From Adlercreutzia rubneri (GTDB lineage: Bacteria > Actinomycetota > Coriobacteriia > Coriobacteriales > Eggerthellaceae): a DNA stretch of 64,000 nucleotides. The stretch spans positions 62,001-126,000 of the forward strand of contig NZ_WPOO01000002.1 in NCBI RefSeq assembly GCF_009755265.1, in the 5' to 3' direction. The notes beneath the pieces were generated by a model that was not told the origin of the DNA, made no database searches, and saw nothing but the letters and a program-made list of their open reading frames with translations. Below, piece by piece: positions 31,114 to 39,786 of this stretch; position 1 is the stretch's first letter, and every line of letters begins with the position of its first letter. The translations under genes were made by a program, and so were the position numbers.

Positions 31114-33288
31114 CTAGAGGAACTTCGTCTCGTCCAGCTTGGCGAGCACCCACCGGTTCAGCCGGATGACGGGGCGCCGCAGGACGAGGCCGAGAATGAG
31201 GCTCGGCACCAGGATGGCCGCGAGCAGGCCCATCTGCACAAGGTACTGGTCGCCGTAGATGCCGGCCATGGCTCCTTCCAGCGCCGGCATGGAATGGGCG
31301 AAGGGCAGCCACGGGTAAATCTCCTGGAACAGCGGAGCCGACAGCATCTGCACCGGCATGAGGCCGCCGGCGCCGGCCAGCTGCAGCACGAGACCGATGA
31401 TGGCGAGCGCCTTCCCGATGTTGCCGAAGGACACCGTCAGCGTGTATACCAGGTTCGTGAACACCACCGATGCCAAACAGCACGCCGCCAGATACAGCCA
31501 GAAGTGCTCGCATTCCACGCCGAGGAAGAACACGTTGCCGAGTCCCACGATGAGCGCTTGGGCGAGTCCCAGCAGGCAGAACACCCCGTAGCGACCGAGG
31601 TACAGCTCGGCCGCCCGCGGCGCGCGCCCGAACTTTCGTGTCAGGGCGGCCTGGCGCGCGGGGGAGACGGACACGCTCATGAGAGCCACCATGAAGATGG
31701 CGCCGATCCACAGGGCGAGGGAGGTGTAGAAGGGGCTCATGGCGCTGCCGTTGTCGGCCATGGGGTACACCGCGTGGCGCTCGAGGTGCGTCGGCGCGGC
31801 GAGGAATTGGGCGATGGCGGCCGGGTTGTCGCCGATGATGCGGCGCACCTCGTCGATATCGCCGGTGTCCAGGGCGTGCCGCAGGTCGTCGCGGGCCTGG
31901 GCGAGCTGGCTTTCCGCCGTGCGCAGCGTTTCGGCGGTCTTGCGCAGCGACGCCTCGGCGCCGGCGAGGTTCGCGGCCAAGGAATCGGTGGCGTCGCCCA
32001 GGCTGTCCGCCGTGTCCTTCAGCGAGTTGGCCAGGGTTTCGGTGTCGGCGCCCACCTTCTGCAGGCTGTCGGACAGCGACGCCAGCTCGCCCTTCAGCTG
32101 GTCGTTGTAGGTGCTTTCCGAATCGTTCAAGCCGGCCCGCGCCTGGTTGATGCTGTCGGTCACCTTGGTGTGCGCCTCATCGATGGATGCTGCGTCGCTT
32201 CCGATGGCGCTCTCGGCGGTGGCGAGGTTCACCTCTAGCGTGCCCAGTTGGGTGATGATGCGGTCAAGGGCGCCGACGGCCGGGCTGTCCGGGTCGGGTC
32301 CGGCCAGGGTGTCGCGCATGGTCTGGTAGGCCTGGGCGAGCCCCTGCACGTCCGAGCGGCAGGCGGCCAGGACGTCCTGGGCCGCAGCTGGGTCGTCTTT
32401 CATGGCGGCGAAGGCCTCATCGGCGGCGCGGGCCACAGCGTCGTAGCTGGCGTCGGCAGTTGTGAGCGCCTTCTCGGCTGCGGTGCTCGCGGCGGAAAGC
32501 CCGTCCTGGGCGCTCGTCAGCCCGTCGCGCGTTTCGCTCACCAAAGGCGCCGTGGCATCCGGTGCCTTCCCTGCCTCCTTTAGAATGCTTGCCGTCGCAT
32601 CTACGAGCGAGGTGGTGGAGCTCATGAGGTCGGCGTAGGCCTGGGCCTGGTCAGCCGCCGCACCCACTTCGCCCACGGCCTCGCCAAGGCGCGACCCCAG
32701 CGTCTGCGCGTAGGTGAGAATGCCCTCCCCGCTCATGAACGAGGTGAGGCTGCTCGTGGTGCCCAGGGCCACCGATGCCACGGTTTCCGTGAACGTCTCG
32801 TCGATGGTCTCCTGCAGGGTGCTCGCGCCTGTCGCCGTCACACGCTGGGCGATGGCGTTCTCCTTCTCGTTGTCGTAGTAGATGATCTTCGGCTCGGTGA
32901 TGTCGTCGGTAAACACGGTCATGAGGTCGCGCGAGAACTCCTTCGGGATGACGAGCGTCGCGTAATACTCGCCAGAGCGCACGCCGCGCGCGGCCTCGTC
33001 AGCGCTGACGAACTGCCACGCGAACTGATCGTTGGCCCGCAGTTTGCCGATGATCTGCTCGCCGGCATTGATGGGCGTCGGGATGAGGTTGGAGGTATAG
33101 CCGGCATCTTCCGAGGCCACGGCCACCTTGATGCTGCCGGTGTTGCTGTAGGGATCCCAGAAGCCGAGCGTCGTGAACCAGGCGTACATGGGCGGCACGA
33201 GCGCGAGCCCCATCACCACGATGGCAGCAATGACGTTCCGGAAGAGGCTCCGCACATCACCGATGAAAATGTCCCAAATCACCCTCAC
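31114..33288 (-). CDS. YhgE/Pip-family membrane protein
   Basis: 724 residues. One N-terminal transmembrane segment (about 17-37) is followed by the family motif ASEDAGYTSN, then a long Ala-rich, coiled-coil-like extracellular region (about 190-510). The C-terminus is an ABC-2-type membrane domain with about five or six segments (ALWIGAIFMVALMSVS onward). This is the YhgE/Pip layout. Homologues act as phage receptors or in type VII/ESX-related export; the role here is unknown. The ATG at 33288 overlaps the stop of the second yhgE-like gene (ATGA), so the two are one transcription unit. Confidence 0.85.
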   Translation of the reverse strand: MRVIWDIFIGDVRSLFRNVIAAIVVMGLALVPPMYAWFTTLGFWDPYSNTGSIKVAVASEDAGYTSNLIPTPINAGEQIIGKLRANDQFAWQFVSADEAARGVRSGEYYATLVIPKEFSRDLMTVFTDDITEPKIIYYDNEKENAIAQRVTATGASTLQETIDETFTETVASVALGTTSSLTSFMSGEGILTYAQTLGSRLGEAVGEVGAAADQAQAYADLMSSTTSLVDATASILKEAGKAPDATAPLVSETRDGLTSAQDGLSAASTAAEKALTTADASYDAVARAADEAFAAMKDDPAAAQDVLAACRSDVQGLAQAYQTMRDTLAGPDPDSPAVGALDRIITQLGTLEVNLATAESAIGSDAASIDEAHTKVTDSINQARAGLNDSESTYNDQLKGELASLSDSLQKVGADTETLANSLKDTADSLGDATDSLAANLAGAEASLRKTAETLRTAESQLAQARDDLRHALDTGDIDEVRRIIGDNPAAIAQFLAAPTHLERHAVYPMADNGSAMSPFYTSLALWIGAIFMVALMSVSVSPARQAALTRKFGRAPRAAELYLGRYGVFCLLGLAQALIVGLGNVFFLGVECEHFWLYLAACCLASVVFTNLVYTLTVSFGNIGKALAIIGLVLQLAGAGGLMPVQMLSAPLFQEIYPWLPFAHSMPALEGAMAGIYGDQYLVQMGLLAAILVPSLILGLVLRRPVIRLNRWVLAKLDETKFL

Positions 33289-35879
33289 GCCGAATCACCA
33301 CCGATTTGCCCGCTGGCGCGCTTCTGCAGTTCCTCGGTGCTCAGGTTCGCCAGGGCGAGCTGGTGCGCGAGGTTGGTGTCCAGGTATGAAATCACGATGA
33401 GATACGTGTCCACCACGATGACCCCCACCACCATGGCCATGAGCATCATGACGCGCGCATCCACGTCGGCATGCACCAGCACCATAATGGCGAAGGTGAC
33501 AAGCGGCTGCGCGACAAGCGCCACCCAGCCGATGCGCCGCAGCACCGGGTAGGCGCGGTGGAAACGCTCGGCTCGGGCGATGAGAGCCTGGCGGAAGGCG
33601 TCGATGTTCAGCAGCGCGCGGACGAGCGTGCGCGTGCGGTATCGGGCGGGCGTCTGCCCCGCGGCTTTGGCGCTGGCCGTGACCGGCTCGGCCAGAAGCA
33701 GGTCGGTTGCTCCCAGCTTCTCGTCGAACATGAGGTTCAAATTGAAATCGCAGCGCCCGATGCCCAGCCCGATGGCGAACCCCAGGGGCACGAACAAAAG
33801 TCCCAGCAGCAACATGTCGTGCAGGTAATCCATCGCGTAAAAGCCGCCGATGGCCTCGCGCATGGCGTCGATGGAATAGGTGAAGGGCAGAAGCGGGTGA
33901 ATGACCTGGAAAAAGTCCGGCATCATCTCGATGGGGAACATGCCCGAGGAGCCGGGAATCTGCACGATGAGCAGAATGACCGCGATGGCCTTCCCGATGT
34001 GCCTAAATGCGTAGGCCAGCGCGAACATGAGGTTCACGTCCACGAACACCGTGAGCAGCCCCGCGCCGATGAAGGCCGCCGGACTTTCGCACTGAATCCC
34101 GAGGGCCAAATCGCCCACGCAGCAGACGAGCCCCATGGCCAGCCCGCACACCACGTAGAACAGCCAGCGTCCGAAGTAGGCCTGCACGGCGGTGAACTTC
34201 GGCAGCCCCTCCGGATCGACGCGCAGCTTCACCATGGCCATGAGGATGAAGCCGGCCACCCACAGGGCCAGGTTCGTGAAGAAGGGGGCAACACCGCTGC
34301 CGTAGTTCTTCACGGGATACACCAGTTGCGTGTCCAGGGCCACGGGCGCGGCCATGAAGGCGCCGATCTTTCCCGGGTCGGCCTTCAGGTATTCCGCCAA
34401 GTCCTTCACGGTGGCGGAGTTCTGCAGCGCGGTCAGGCCGGTGAGCGACTGCTCCAGGTTCGTCTCCATGGTGCCCAGGGAATCGGACGTGGTGGAAAGC
34501 GAGGTCTCGGAAGAGGTCAGCGTGTCGCTGAGCTGCCCCAAAATGGCCCGCGCCTCGGCGAGCGAGGGAGTGAGCCCGCGCAGGGCCCCTTCCAAGGTGC
34601 CGCAGGCTTCCACCAGGGAATCCAGGCTGGTCGTGATGTCTGGCAGCACGCTGTCCTGGAAGGTGGCCGCGGTGGCGCGAATAGTTTCAGAGGCTGATTG
34701 CGCCGCCGTATCCAGCGCGCTCGCCTCGGTTTCCAGGGAGTCGGCCGTGGAAGCCAGGTCGTCTGAGGCCGTGCGCAGGGCGTCGGTGGTGGTCGTCAGC
34801 CGCTCGTTGGCGGCCCGGGCTTCGGAGAGAGCTTGCGCGATGGCCGGATCAGCGCCGGCCGCTCCGGCCTGGGCGGTGAGGTCGCTCACGAGCGTCTTGT
34901 TGTCGGCCAGCAGCCCCTCGGCCGTGGCGAGGGCCGTATTGGTGGCCGCCTCGGCCGCTGCGACATCGCCGCTCACAGTGCCCAAGGCGCGCTGGGCCTG
35001 CGCAGCGGCGCTCGACAATTGCAACGCTCCGTCGGTGGCGTTCTTGGAAAGCGCCGTTCCGTACTCGTTCACGGTGCTCCGCGCCTTCGCGAGCAGTTCC
35101 TTCGATTGCCCGATGGCCTCCAGCAGATGTGGCACATCGTCTTGAAGCCCCGCCAGAGTATCGTCGGCGCGAGCGACGGACGTCCGCGTGTCGTCCACGG
35201 TGCCGACGAGTCCTTCCAGGGTCGCGCGGGTTTCGCCCACGGTCTCCTTGGCGCTGCGAACGCCGGCGGTGAGGCTGCCCTCGGCGGCGTCGGCCTTCTC
35301 TTCCGCCTCGGCCCCCACCTTCTGGGTCGTTTCCACCACCTTCTCCGACACCGTCTTCACGAAGTTCTCGTTGACGGCCGCCTCGACGGCGTTGGCCGCC
35401 GCGTCGGTCACCTTGGGCGCGATGGAGGAGGGCTTCTCGTTCACGTAGTAGTCGATGGTCGGCTGGGTGAAGTCGCCGGTGAACACGCTGGCGAAGTCTT
35501 CGCTGAAATCCTTCGGGATGACGAGTGCCGCCCAGTAGCGTCCCTCGTAGACGCCATTTATGGCCGCCTCGGCGTCGGTGAATTCCCAGCCCATCTCGTG
35601 GTTGTCGTGCAACTGGGCCACCACCTGTGCGCCCACGTCCAAATGCCCCGTCTCAGGGCTGTCGGCCCCCGCATCCTCGTTGGCCACGGCCACCAGCACA
35701 TCGGCCGTGTTGCTGTAGGGGTCCCAGTTGGCCGCTACCACGTACCAGGCGTAAGCCGACGGCATGACGATCATGCCCAAGGCGATGACGAGCGCCACGG
35801 GGTTGCGCAGCACCCGTTTCACATCCCGCGCGAAGATGGCGAAGATCACTCCCAGGTATGTCCGCATTCGCTTCAGCAT
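33285..35879 (-). CDS. YhgE/Pip-family membrane protein
   Basis: 864 residues from ATG 35879 (MLKRMRTYLGVIF). The architecture matches its downstream neighbour: an N-terminal transmembrane segment, ANEDAGADSPETGHLDVG, a long Ala/Thr/Leu helical region (about 190-520) and a C-terminal ABC-2-like membrane domain. It also has an extra C-terminal cytosolic/membrane extension ending in a second hydrophobic pair (about 740-850). The ribosome binding site is weak. The tandem, unequal pair probably arose by duplication and may form a heteromer. No dedicated regulator is adjacent. Confidence 0.85.
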   Translation of the reverse strand: MLKRMRTYLGVIFAIFARDVKRVLRNPVALVIALGMIVMPSAYAWYVVAANWDPYSNTADVLVAVANEDAGADSPETGHLDVGAQVVAQLHDNHEMGWEFTDAEAAINGVYEGRYWAALVIPKDFSEDFASVFTGDFTQPTIDYYVNEKPSSIAPKVTDAAANAVEAAVNENFVKTVSEKVVETTQKVGAEAEEKADAAEGSLTAGVRSAKETVGETRATLEGLVGTVDDTRTSVARADDTLAGLQDDVPHLLEAIGQSKELLAKARSTVNEYGTALSKNATDGALQLSSAAAQAQRALGTVSGDVAAAEAATNTALATAEGLLADNKTLVSDLTAQAGAAGADPAIAQALSEARAANERLTTTTDALRTASDDLASTADSLETEASALDTAAQSASETIRATAATFQDSVLPDITTSLDSLVEACGTLEGALRGLTPSLAEARAILGQLSDTLTSSETSLSTTSDSLGTMETNLEQSLTGLTALQNSATVKDLAEYLKADPGKIGAFMAAPVALDTQLVYPVKNYGSGVAPFFTNLALWVAGFILMAMVKLRVDPEGLPKFTAVQAYFGRWLFYVVCGLAMGLVCCVGDLALGIQCESPAAFIGAGLLTVFVDVNLMFALAYAFRHIGKAIAVILLIVQIPGSSGMFPIEMMPDFFQVIHPLLPFTYSIDAMREAIGGFYAMDYLHDMLLLGLLFVPLGFAIGLGIGRCDFNLNLMFDEKLGATDLLLAEPVTASAKAAGQTPARYRTRTLVRALLNIDAFRQALIARAERFHRAYPVLRRIGWVALVAQPLVTFAIMVLVHADVDARVMMLMAMVVGVIVVDTYLIVISYLDTNLAHQLALANLSTEELQKRASGQIGGDSA

Positions 35880-36258
35880 ATGCGCCCGCTTGCGCCTTTC
35901 TCTGCCCGTTTGCTGACCTTGCTTGTAATGAGAAAAGTTTCCCACATCAAGTTCTCTGCGCCACGGACAGCGGGGGATTGTCGCTATGCTGAAACGGGTG
36001 CTGCGTCTGACGATAAAGTGACGCGCTCCGGTCGCCGCTTGCCCCCGCCGAACTTCGTTCTTGCTCTGCGGCAAGGGGCGAAGCCTCACCGAAGCGGTTG
36101 CCCGCGCTGCCCGTTTGTCGCCGTGTTGTGGCTTGAGTTGCGATGCCGTTGCTTTACACTACGGGCAAGCAACGAAGCGTCGAAGGAGGCGCCCCGTGAT
36201 GCAGGCCGACGCGCAGGAGGTTGCGCCGCCTGTGAACCTGAAGGAAAGGAGGCCCTCC

Positions 36259-36855
36259 GTGGCCGATCGCAACATTGAGAACGCGAGCACCGAGGTGCCG
36301 GAGATTCCCGACGAGCTGGAACGCGTGCTCGTCTTCGCCCTGGACGAGGCCAAAGAGAAGATCGAGGGCGGCGAGGACGTCATCCCCTTCACCACGCTCG
36401 TCGTGAAGGACAATCTGTTCATCGAGTCGCACCCGGGCGATTCCGCCGAGGAGTGCTTCGAGGCGGCCGAGAAGAACGTGCGTGGCGCTCGCGGGGCCGA
36501 CTGCTACGCCTTCTGCTACGACGGCTACATTGAAACCGACGATGGCGTGAAGGATGCGCTCATTGCTGAGGGCGGCGTGCCGGGTGCCGATGAGGGTTAC
36601 GCCATCGCCTACCTGTATGAGGTCGATGACGAGGGCGCTTATACCTTCGAATCCGAGGCCGCCTACATCGGCGAGGCCCCGAACTTCATGGCGGCCCTGA
36701 AAGAGCCGGTCGCCTACACCGACGACGAGATCGACGAGCGCTACCGCGACGAAGATGACGCCGAAGAGGGTGCCGAAGTTGCCGAGGCCGCCGACCTCGC
36801 CGAGGCTGCTGAAGAGGCTGTGGCCGTGGTTGATGCGGAGGATGCTACGGAATAG
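36259..36855 (+). CDS. acidic protein of unknown function
   Basis: 198 residues. GTG 36259 is chosen because AAAGGAGG lies 6 bases upstream; the frame is open further upstream but without signals. The core (residues 15-150) has aromatic/acidic motifs such as GGEDVIPFTTLVVKDNLFIE, ADCYAFCYDGYIETDDG and AIAYLYEVDDEG. The last 50 residues are Glu/Ala/Asp repeats. There is no signal peptide or membrane segment, so it is cytosolic. I do not recognise the family. A promoter-like TTGCGA..TACACT lies around 36138-36162. Confidence 0.7.
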   Translation: MADRNIENASTEVPEIPDELERVLVFALDEAKEKIEGGEDVIPFTTLVVKDNLFIESHPGDSAEECFEAAEKNVRGARGADCYAFCYDGYIETDDGVKDALIAEGGVPGADEGYAIAYLYEVDDEGAYTFESEAAYIGEAPNFMAALKEPVAYTDDEIDERYRDEDDAEEGAEVAEAADLAEAAEEAVAVVDAEDATE

Positions 36856-36895
36856 TTTGACCGCGGCTCTGCCTGAGTCGATAGGTTTGAACCGA

Positions 36896-36935
36896 GCGCC
36901 AGCTCATGTCTTTGTGGCAGAGCTGGCGTATTTTG
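36896..36935 (+). terminator. Rho-independent terminator
   Basis: Stem GCCAGCTC/GAGCTGGC (36898-36905, 36920-36927) followed by GTATTTTG, 40 bases after the acidic protein gene. Confidence 0.75.
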
Positions 36936-36977
36936 TTTGCGGCTTAGGATATGTTTGCCGGATTTTGCCTCTCGATA

Positions 36978-37205
36978 GAAATAGATGTGAGTTTCGAGCA
37001 TAGCGAAGGAGAATTTCGGAAATAGATGCGAGTTTCGGGCGTAACGAGGGAAGGCTTCGGAAATAGATGCGAGTTTCGGGCGCGATTTGGACAAAATCAG
37101 CGCGTGCGGTGCGAAATGATGCTCGAAACTCTCATCTACTTCCGGATTTGGGCGGTCACTGTGAGATTTGCCCGGTTCGGCTGCTCGAAACTCGCATCTA
37201 TTTCC
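36978..37205. repeat. GAAATAGATGCGAGTTTCG repeat cluster (3 direct, 2 inverted)
   Basis: Direct copies of the 20-bp unit lie at 36978, 37018 and 37059 (about 40-bp period). Inverted copies (CGAAACTCGCATCTATTTCC) lie at about 37121-37143 and 37183-37205. The direct and inverted halves could form a long hairpin. This is part of the gene-free region 36930-37240. Confidence 0.8.
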
Positions 37206-37236
37206 AGAATTCAGCAGACGCAGAAAACTGATGCCT

Positions 37237-37278
37237 ACAAAAAAAGCCGGCGGAACTCCGATCCAGTTCCACCGGCTT
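37237..37278 (-). terminator. strong intrinsic terminator of the candidate small RNA
   Basis: Stem arms at 37244-37257 and 37265-37278 (14 positions, one mismatch), followed on the minus strand by seven T residues. Confidence 0.85.
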
Positions 37279-37475
37279 GTGCCAACAGGGTTGGCAGGTT
37301 GCTCATCGTCGCGAGCACGGCGCTTGTTTCAAGGGCAGCGCCAAAAAAGAAGTGAGGCGGCAAGGGGGGGTGCCTCGCCGCCTCGGAGGAGGGGGTAGCG
37401 GCATCGAGTGCCGCATTCTGCTTTCAAGGGGATTGAAGCAGAGCGATGGAAGCAGGGGAACTTCCAAATCGCTGA
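37240..37475 (-). ncRNA. candidate structured small RNA (unknown family)
   Basis: On the minus strand a perfect -10 TATAAT (37481-37486) with a GTGACC -35-like hexamer 16 bases upstream precedes about 235 bases without an ORF. These can fold into successive hairpins: CTGCTTCAA/TTGAAAGCAG, GCGGCA/TGCCGC, GAGGCGGC/GCCGCCTC, GGCGC/GCGCC and GCCAAC/GTTGGC. The stretch ends in a strong stem AAGCCGGYGGAACT plus T7. A T6 run also follows the third hairpin. No downstream gene lies on this strand, so it is not a leader. It does not match the motifs of RNase P, tmRNA, SRP or 6S RNA that I know. Confidence 0.4.
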
Positions 37476-37745
37476 AACGAATTATAGGTCAAGACTTGTT
37501 TTGGTCACCATAATGTGCTTCATTTTCCACGAAGAACGGCATCATTTCGGCGGTGAGTAGCATATAACCCCTTGTCAGAGCCCGTTTACCTGCGTCAGAA
37601 GCCCGTTCGCCCTCTGAGAATTTTCTTCACATTCAATAAGAAAGTTTCAGATTGCCCGTCTCCCTCCTTTCCGAACCTTTTATCTTCCTTCGTTGATGCA
37701 GGGCCCTCGGCATCGGAAAACGCCTTCTGGATGTACGAAACGATG

Positions 37746-37839
37746 CGCAGGATGCACGGCGGTGTTATGGACGAATAAGAATGTCACCCCCCTGGTTGTT
37801 TGATTTTGTCACCCTCTAGGACGCAGGATGCACGGCGGT
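37746..37839. repeat. 18-bp direct repeat pair flanking TGTCACCC sequences
   Basis: CGCAGGATGCACGGCGGT occurs at 37746-37763 and 37822-37839. The 58 bases between contain TGTCACCCCCC and TTGTCACCCTCT. This could be a footprint of a lost insertion element. The surrounding stretch 37500-37938 shows no gene that I can support. Confidence 0.6.
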
Positions 37840-37938
37840 CGCAAAAGATCATTTGGAAGGGGTTCATGTCGAAAAAGGTTTATCCCTCAAGCAATCTTGT
37901 ATCATGGAAGGCAGCAAATTCGTGGAAAGGAACTCCTC

Positions 37939-38847
37939 ATGGCCGATCTCGCGCTGCGCTTTGGCAAGGACATGCTCGTCGTTTCGTCGCCGATTCAGGA
38001 GGCCCTGCGTCGGGCCGGCATCGAGTCGGTGTGCGATCAGGCGCTCGCGCTTTTGGTGGAGCCGGAAACCATCGAAGAAGCTTACCGCATGGAAACGGTG
38101 GCCGGCCCGCAGTGTATGGTCACCCCCGTGGCCGATTTCACGTCGGCTCGCTTGGTGGCCGTTGGTGCCGAGGGCAAAGGCGAAGCGCTGGCTGAGGCGG
38201 CTCTTGCGGTCATGGCGGAGTTCAAGCCTCAGCACACGCTTGTGGAAATCGCCCCCTGCGGTTTGCCGCTGGATCCCGACTCCAAGGCGTCGCTTGTGGA
38301 AAATCGCGACCAGTACGCTCGTGCGGCGCAATTCTTCGATGGCCGCACCTTTGATGCGTTCTTTTTGAACGGGTTCACGACGGCCGATGATCTGAAGTGT
38401 GCGCTCATGGGCCTGCGCAAGGTGACTGATGCCCCCATCATTGCTTCGGTGGATGTGCAGGGTGACGGCGGCTTGGCGAGCGGCCGGGGCACCTGGCGCG
38501 AGGCCGTGGAAGTGATGGCGGAATACGGCGCGGCGGTGGCCGGCTTCTCCACGCTGGCCACCCCTGATCAGGCGCGCGGTTTGGCCGATGCGGCCCGCGA
38601 GACACTGGAGGCGCGCGGAGCGGATTTATGTCTCATGGCCACGCTGCAGGTGTTCCAACGCGACGCCAAGCAACAGGGCCCCACGACCGAGAACCCCTAC
38701 TACAGCCCCGACACCATGATGCCCGCGGCCCTTGAGCTGCGCGCGGCTGGCGTCCAGTTCCTGCGCGCCGCCGGTCAGGCGACCCCGGCTTACACCGGGG
38801 TGCTGGCCGCCACCGTTGCGGGCCTCGATGTGGCGCCGGTCCTGTAA
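37939..38847 (+). CDS. homocysteine S-methyltransferase-like TIM-barrel protein, zinc ligands not conserved
   Basis: 302 residues. The fold pattern resembles the homocysteine-binding N-terminal barrel of methionine synthases (LVEIAPCGLPLD, FFLNGFTTADDL, the late RAAGVQFLRAAG). Canonical enzymes have a zinc-binding GGCC pair near the C-terminus. The corresponding place here reads AAGQATPAYTG with no cysteines, so Zn-thiolate chemistry as in MetH or MmuM is doubtful. ATG 37939 has GGAAAGGA upstream. It sits 27 bases before an ECF transporter operon, so it may act on the imported vitamin or a related methyl-group pathway. Function is inferred only. Confidence 0.5.
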   Translation: MADLALRFGKDMLVVSSPIQEALRRAGIESVCDQALALLVEPETIEEAYRMETVAGPQCMVTPVADFTSARLVAVGAEGKGEALAEAALAVMAEFKPQHTLVEIAPCGLPLDPDSKASLVENRDQYARAAQFFDGRTFDAFFLNGFTTADDLKCALMGLRKVTDAPIIASVDVQGDGGLASGRGTWREAVEVMAEYGAAVAGFSTLATPDQARGLADAARETLEARGADLCLMATLQVFQRDAKQQGPTTENPYYSPDTMMPAALELRAAGVQFLRAAGQATPAYTGVLAATVAGLDVAPVL

Positions 38848-38874
38848 CGTTCTCGCCGAGAAGCCGCGTTGCCC

Positions 38875-39786
38875 ATGAGCACCCTGCCATACCAAGGCCG
38901 TTGCGCCTTTGCGTCTCTGCATCCCGCGGTGACGCTCGGCTTCTTCGCGGGGGCTATCGTGCTTTCCATGGTGCTTGCGAACCCCATTTGTCAGGTGATG
39001 TCCGTTCTTCTTGCGGCGGCCTGTTATCTGACGTTTCGTGGCCGTGAGGCTTGGCGCTTCATCGCGGGACTCACGGCGGTGCTGCTTGTGGTGACGCTGT
39101 CGGCGCCGCTGTTCAACACGCAGGGCGCCACGGTGCTCCTCCGCTGGTGGGGTGGCCGTCCTTACACGTTAGAAGCGCTGGCTTTGGGCGCCTCCACGGG
39201 GCTTATGCTCGTGGCCATGATGCTGTGGTTCGCCTCCTTTCACCTGGTCATGACTTCGGACAAGTTTACTTACCTGTTCGGCCGCGCTATTCCGGCGCTG
39301 TCGCTGGTGCTCACCATGGTGCTGCGCCTCGTGCCAAGTTACCGCCGCAAAGCCGACGCCCTCATGACGGCACGGGCTTGCATTGGGAAAGGCCCGGCGG
39401 AAGGCGCCTCCGTGGCGGCGCGCGTGCGCGACGGGGGCAGTGTCCTCTTGTCGCTGTCGGCCGACGCTTTAGAAAGTGCCGTGGTGGCCGCCGATTCCAT
39501 GACGGCTCGTGGCTTCGGGCTGTCGGGGCGCACTCACTTCGCGCTCTTCCGCTGGGAGGCGCGCGATACGGTGCTGGTCGTGGCGATGGGCGCGCTTGTC
39601 GCTGGGGCGGTGGTTGCGCTCGTGCAGGGAGGGTTCGCGGTCACGTACTTCCCGACAATCGTATGGCCCTCTGCGGGAGTGGCCGTGCTTATGGGGGCCG
39701 TTTGCTATGGCGCTTTTCTGGCTATTCCTGCGGTTATCAATTGCGGAGGGAGGGCGTTGTGGCGTTATTCGCTTTCGAAGAGCTGA
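38875..39786 (+). CDS. ecfT: ECF transporter T component (EcfT/CbiQ family)
   Basis: 303 residues. Several transmembrane segments surround the cytosolic coupling helices. The conserved Ala-Arg-Gly motif appears in MTARGFGLSGRTH, and a second R-rich coupling segment in LRLVPSYRRKADALMTARA. The T component connects the S component to the two ATPases. ATG 38875 has only a weak GAAG upstream; translation may be coupled to the previous gene. The 3' end overlaps the ATPase gene by 28 bases. Confidence 0.88.
   Translation: MSTLPYQGRCAFASLHPAVTLGFFAGAIVLSMVLANPICQVMSVLLAAACYLTFRGREAWRFIAGLTAVLLVVTLSAPLFNTQGATVLLRWWGGRPYTLEALALGASTGLMLVAMMLWFASFHLVMTSDKFTYLFGRAIPALSLVLTMVLRLVPSYRRKADALMTARACIGKGPAEGASVAARVRDGGSVLLSLSADALESAVVAADSMTARGFGLSGRTHFALFRWEARDTVLVVAMGALVAGAVVALVQGGFAVTYFPTIVWPSAGVAVLMGAVCYGAFLAIPAVINCGGRALWRYSLSKS

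Noticed and set aside
37240..37475. RNase P RNA, tmRNA, SRP RNA or 6S RNA at the minus-strand transcript
   Set aside because: None of the conserved motifs of these RNAs is present, and the serial short hairpins do not give a 6S-like single rod.
37572..37778. 68-residue plus-strand frame upstream of the methyltransferase-like gene
   Set aside because: No ribosome binding site, non-typical codon use, and its end overlaps a direct repeat.
37500..37938. Cobalamin or SAM riboswitch upstream of the methyltransferase/ECF operon
   Set aside because: I looked for conserved B12-box and SAM-box elements and saw none.
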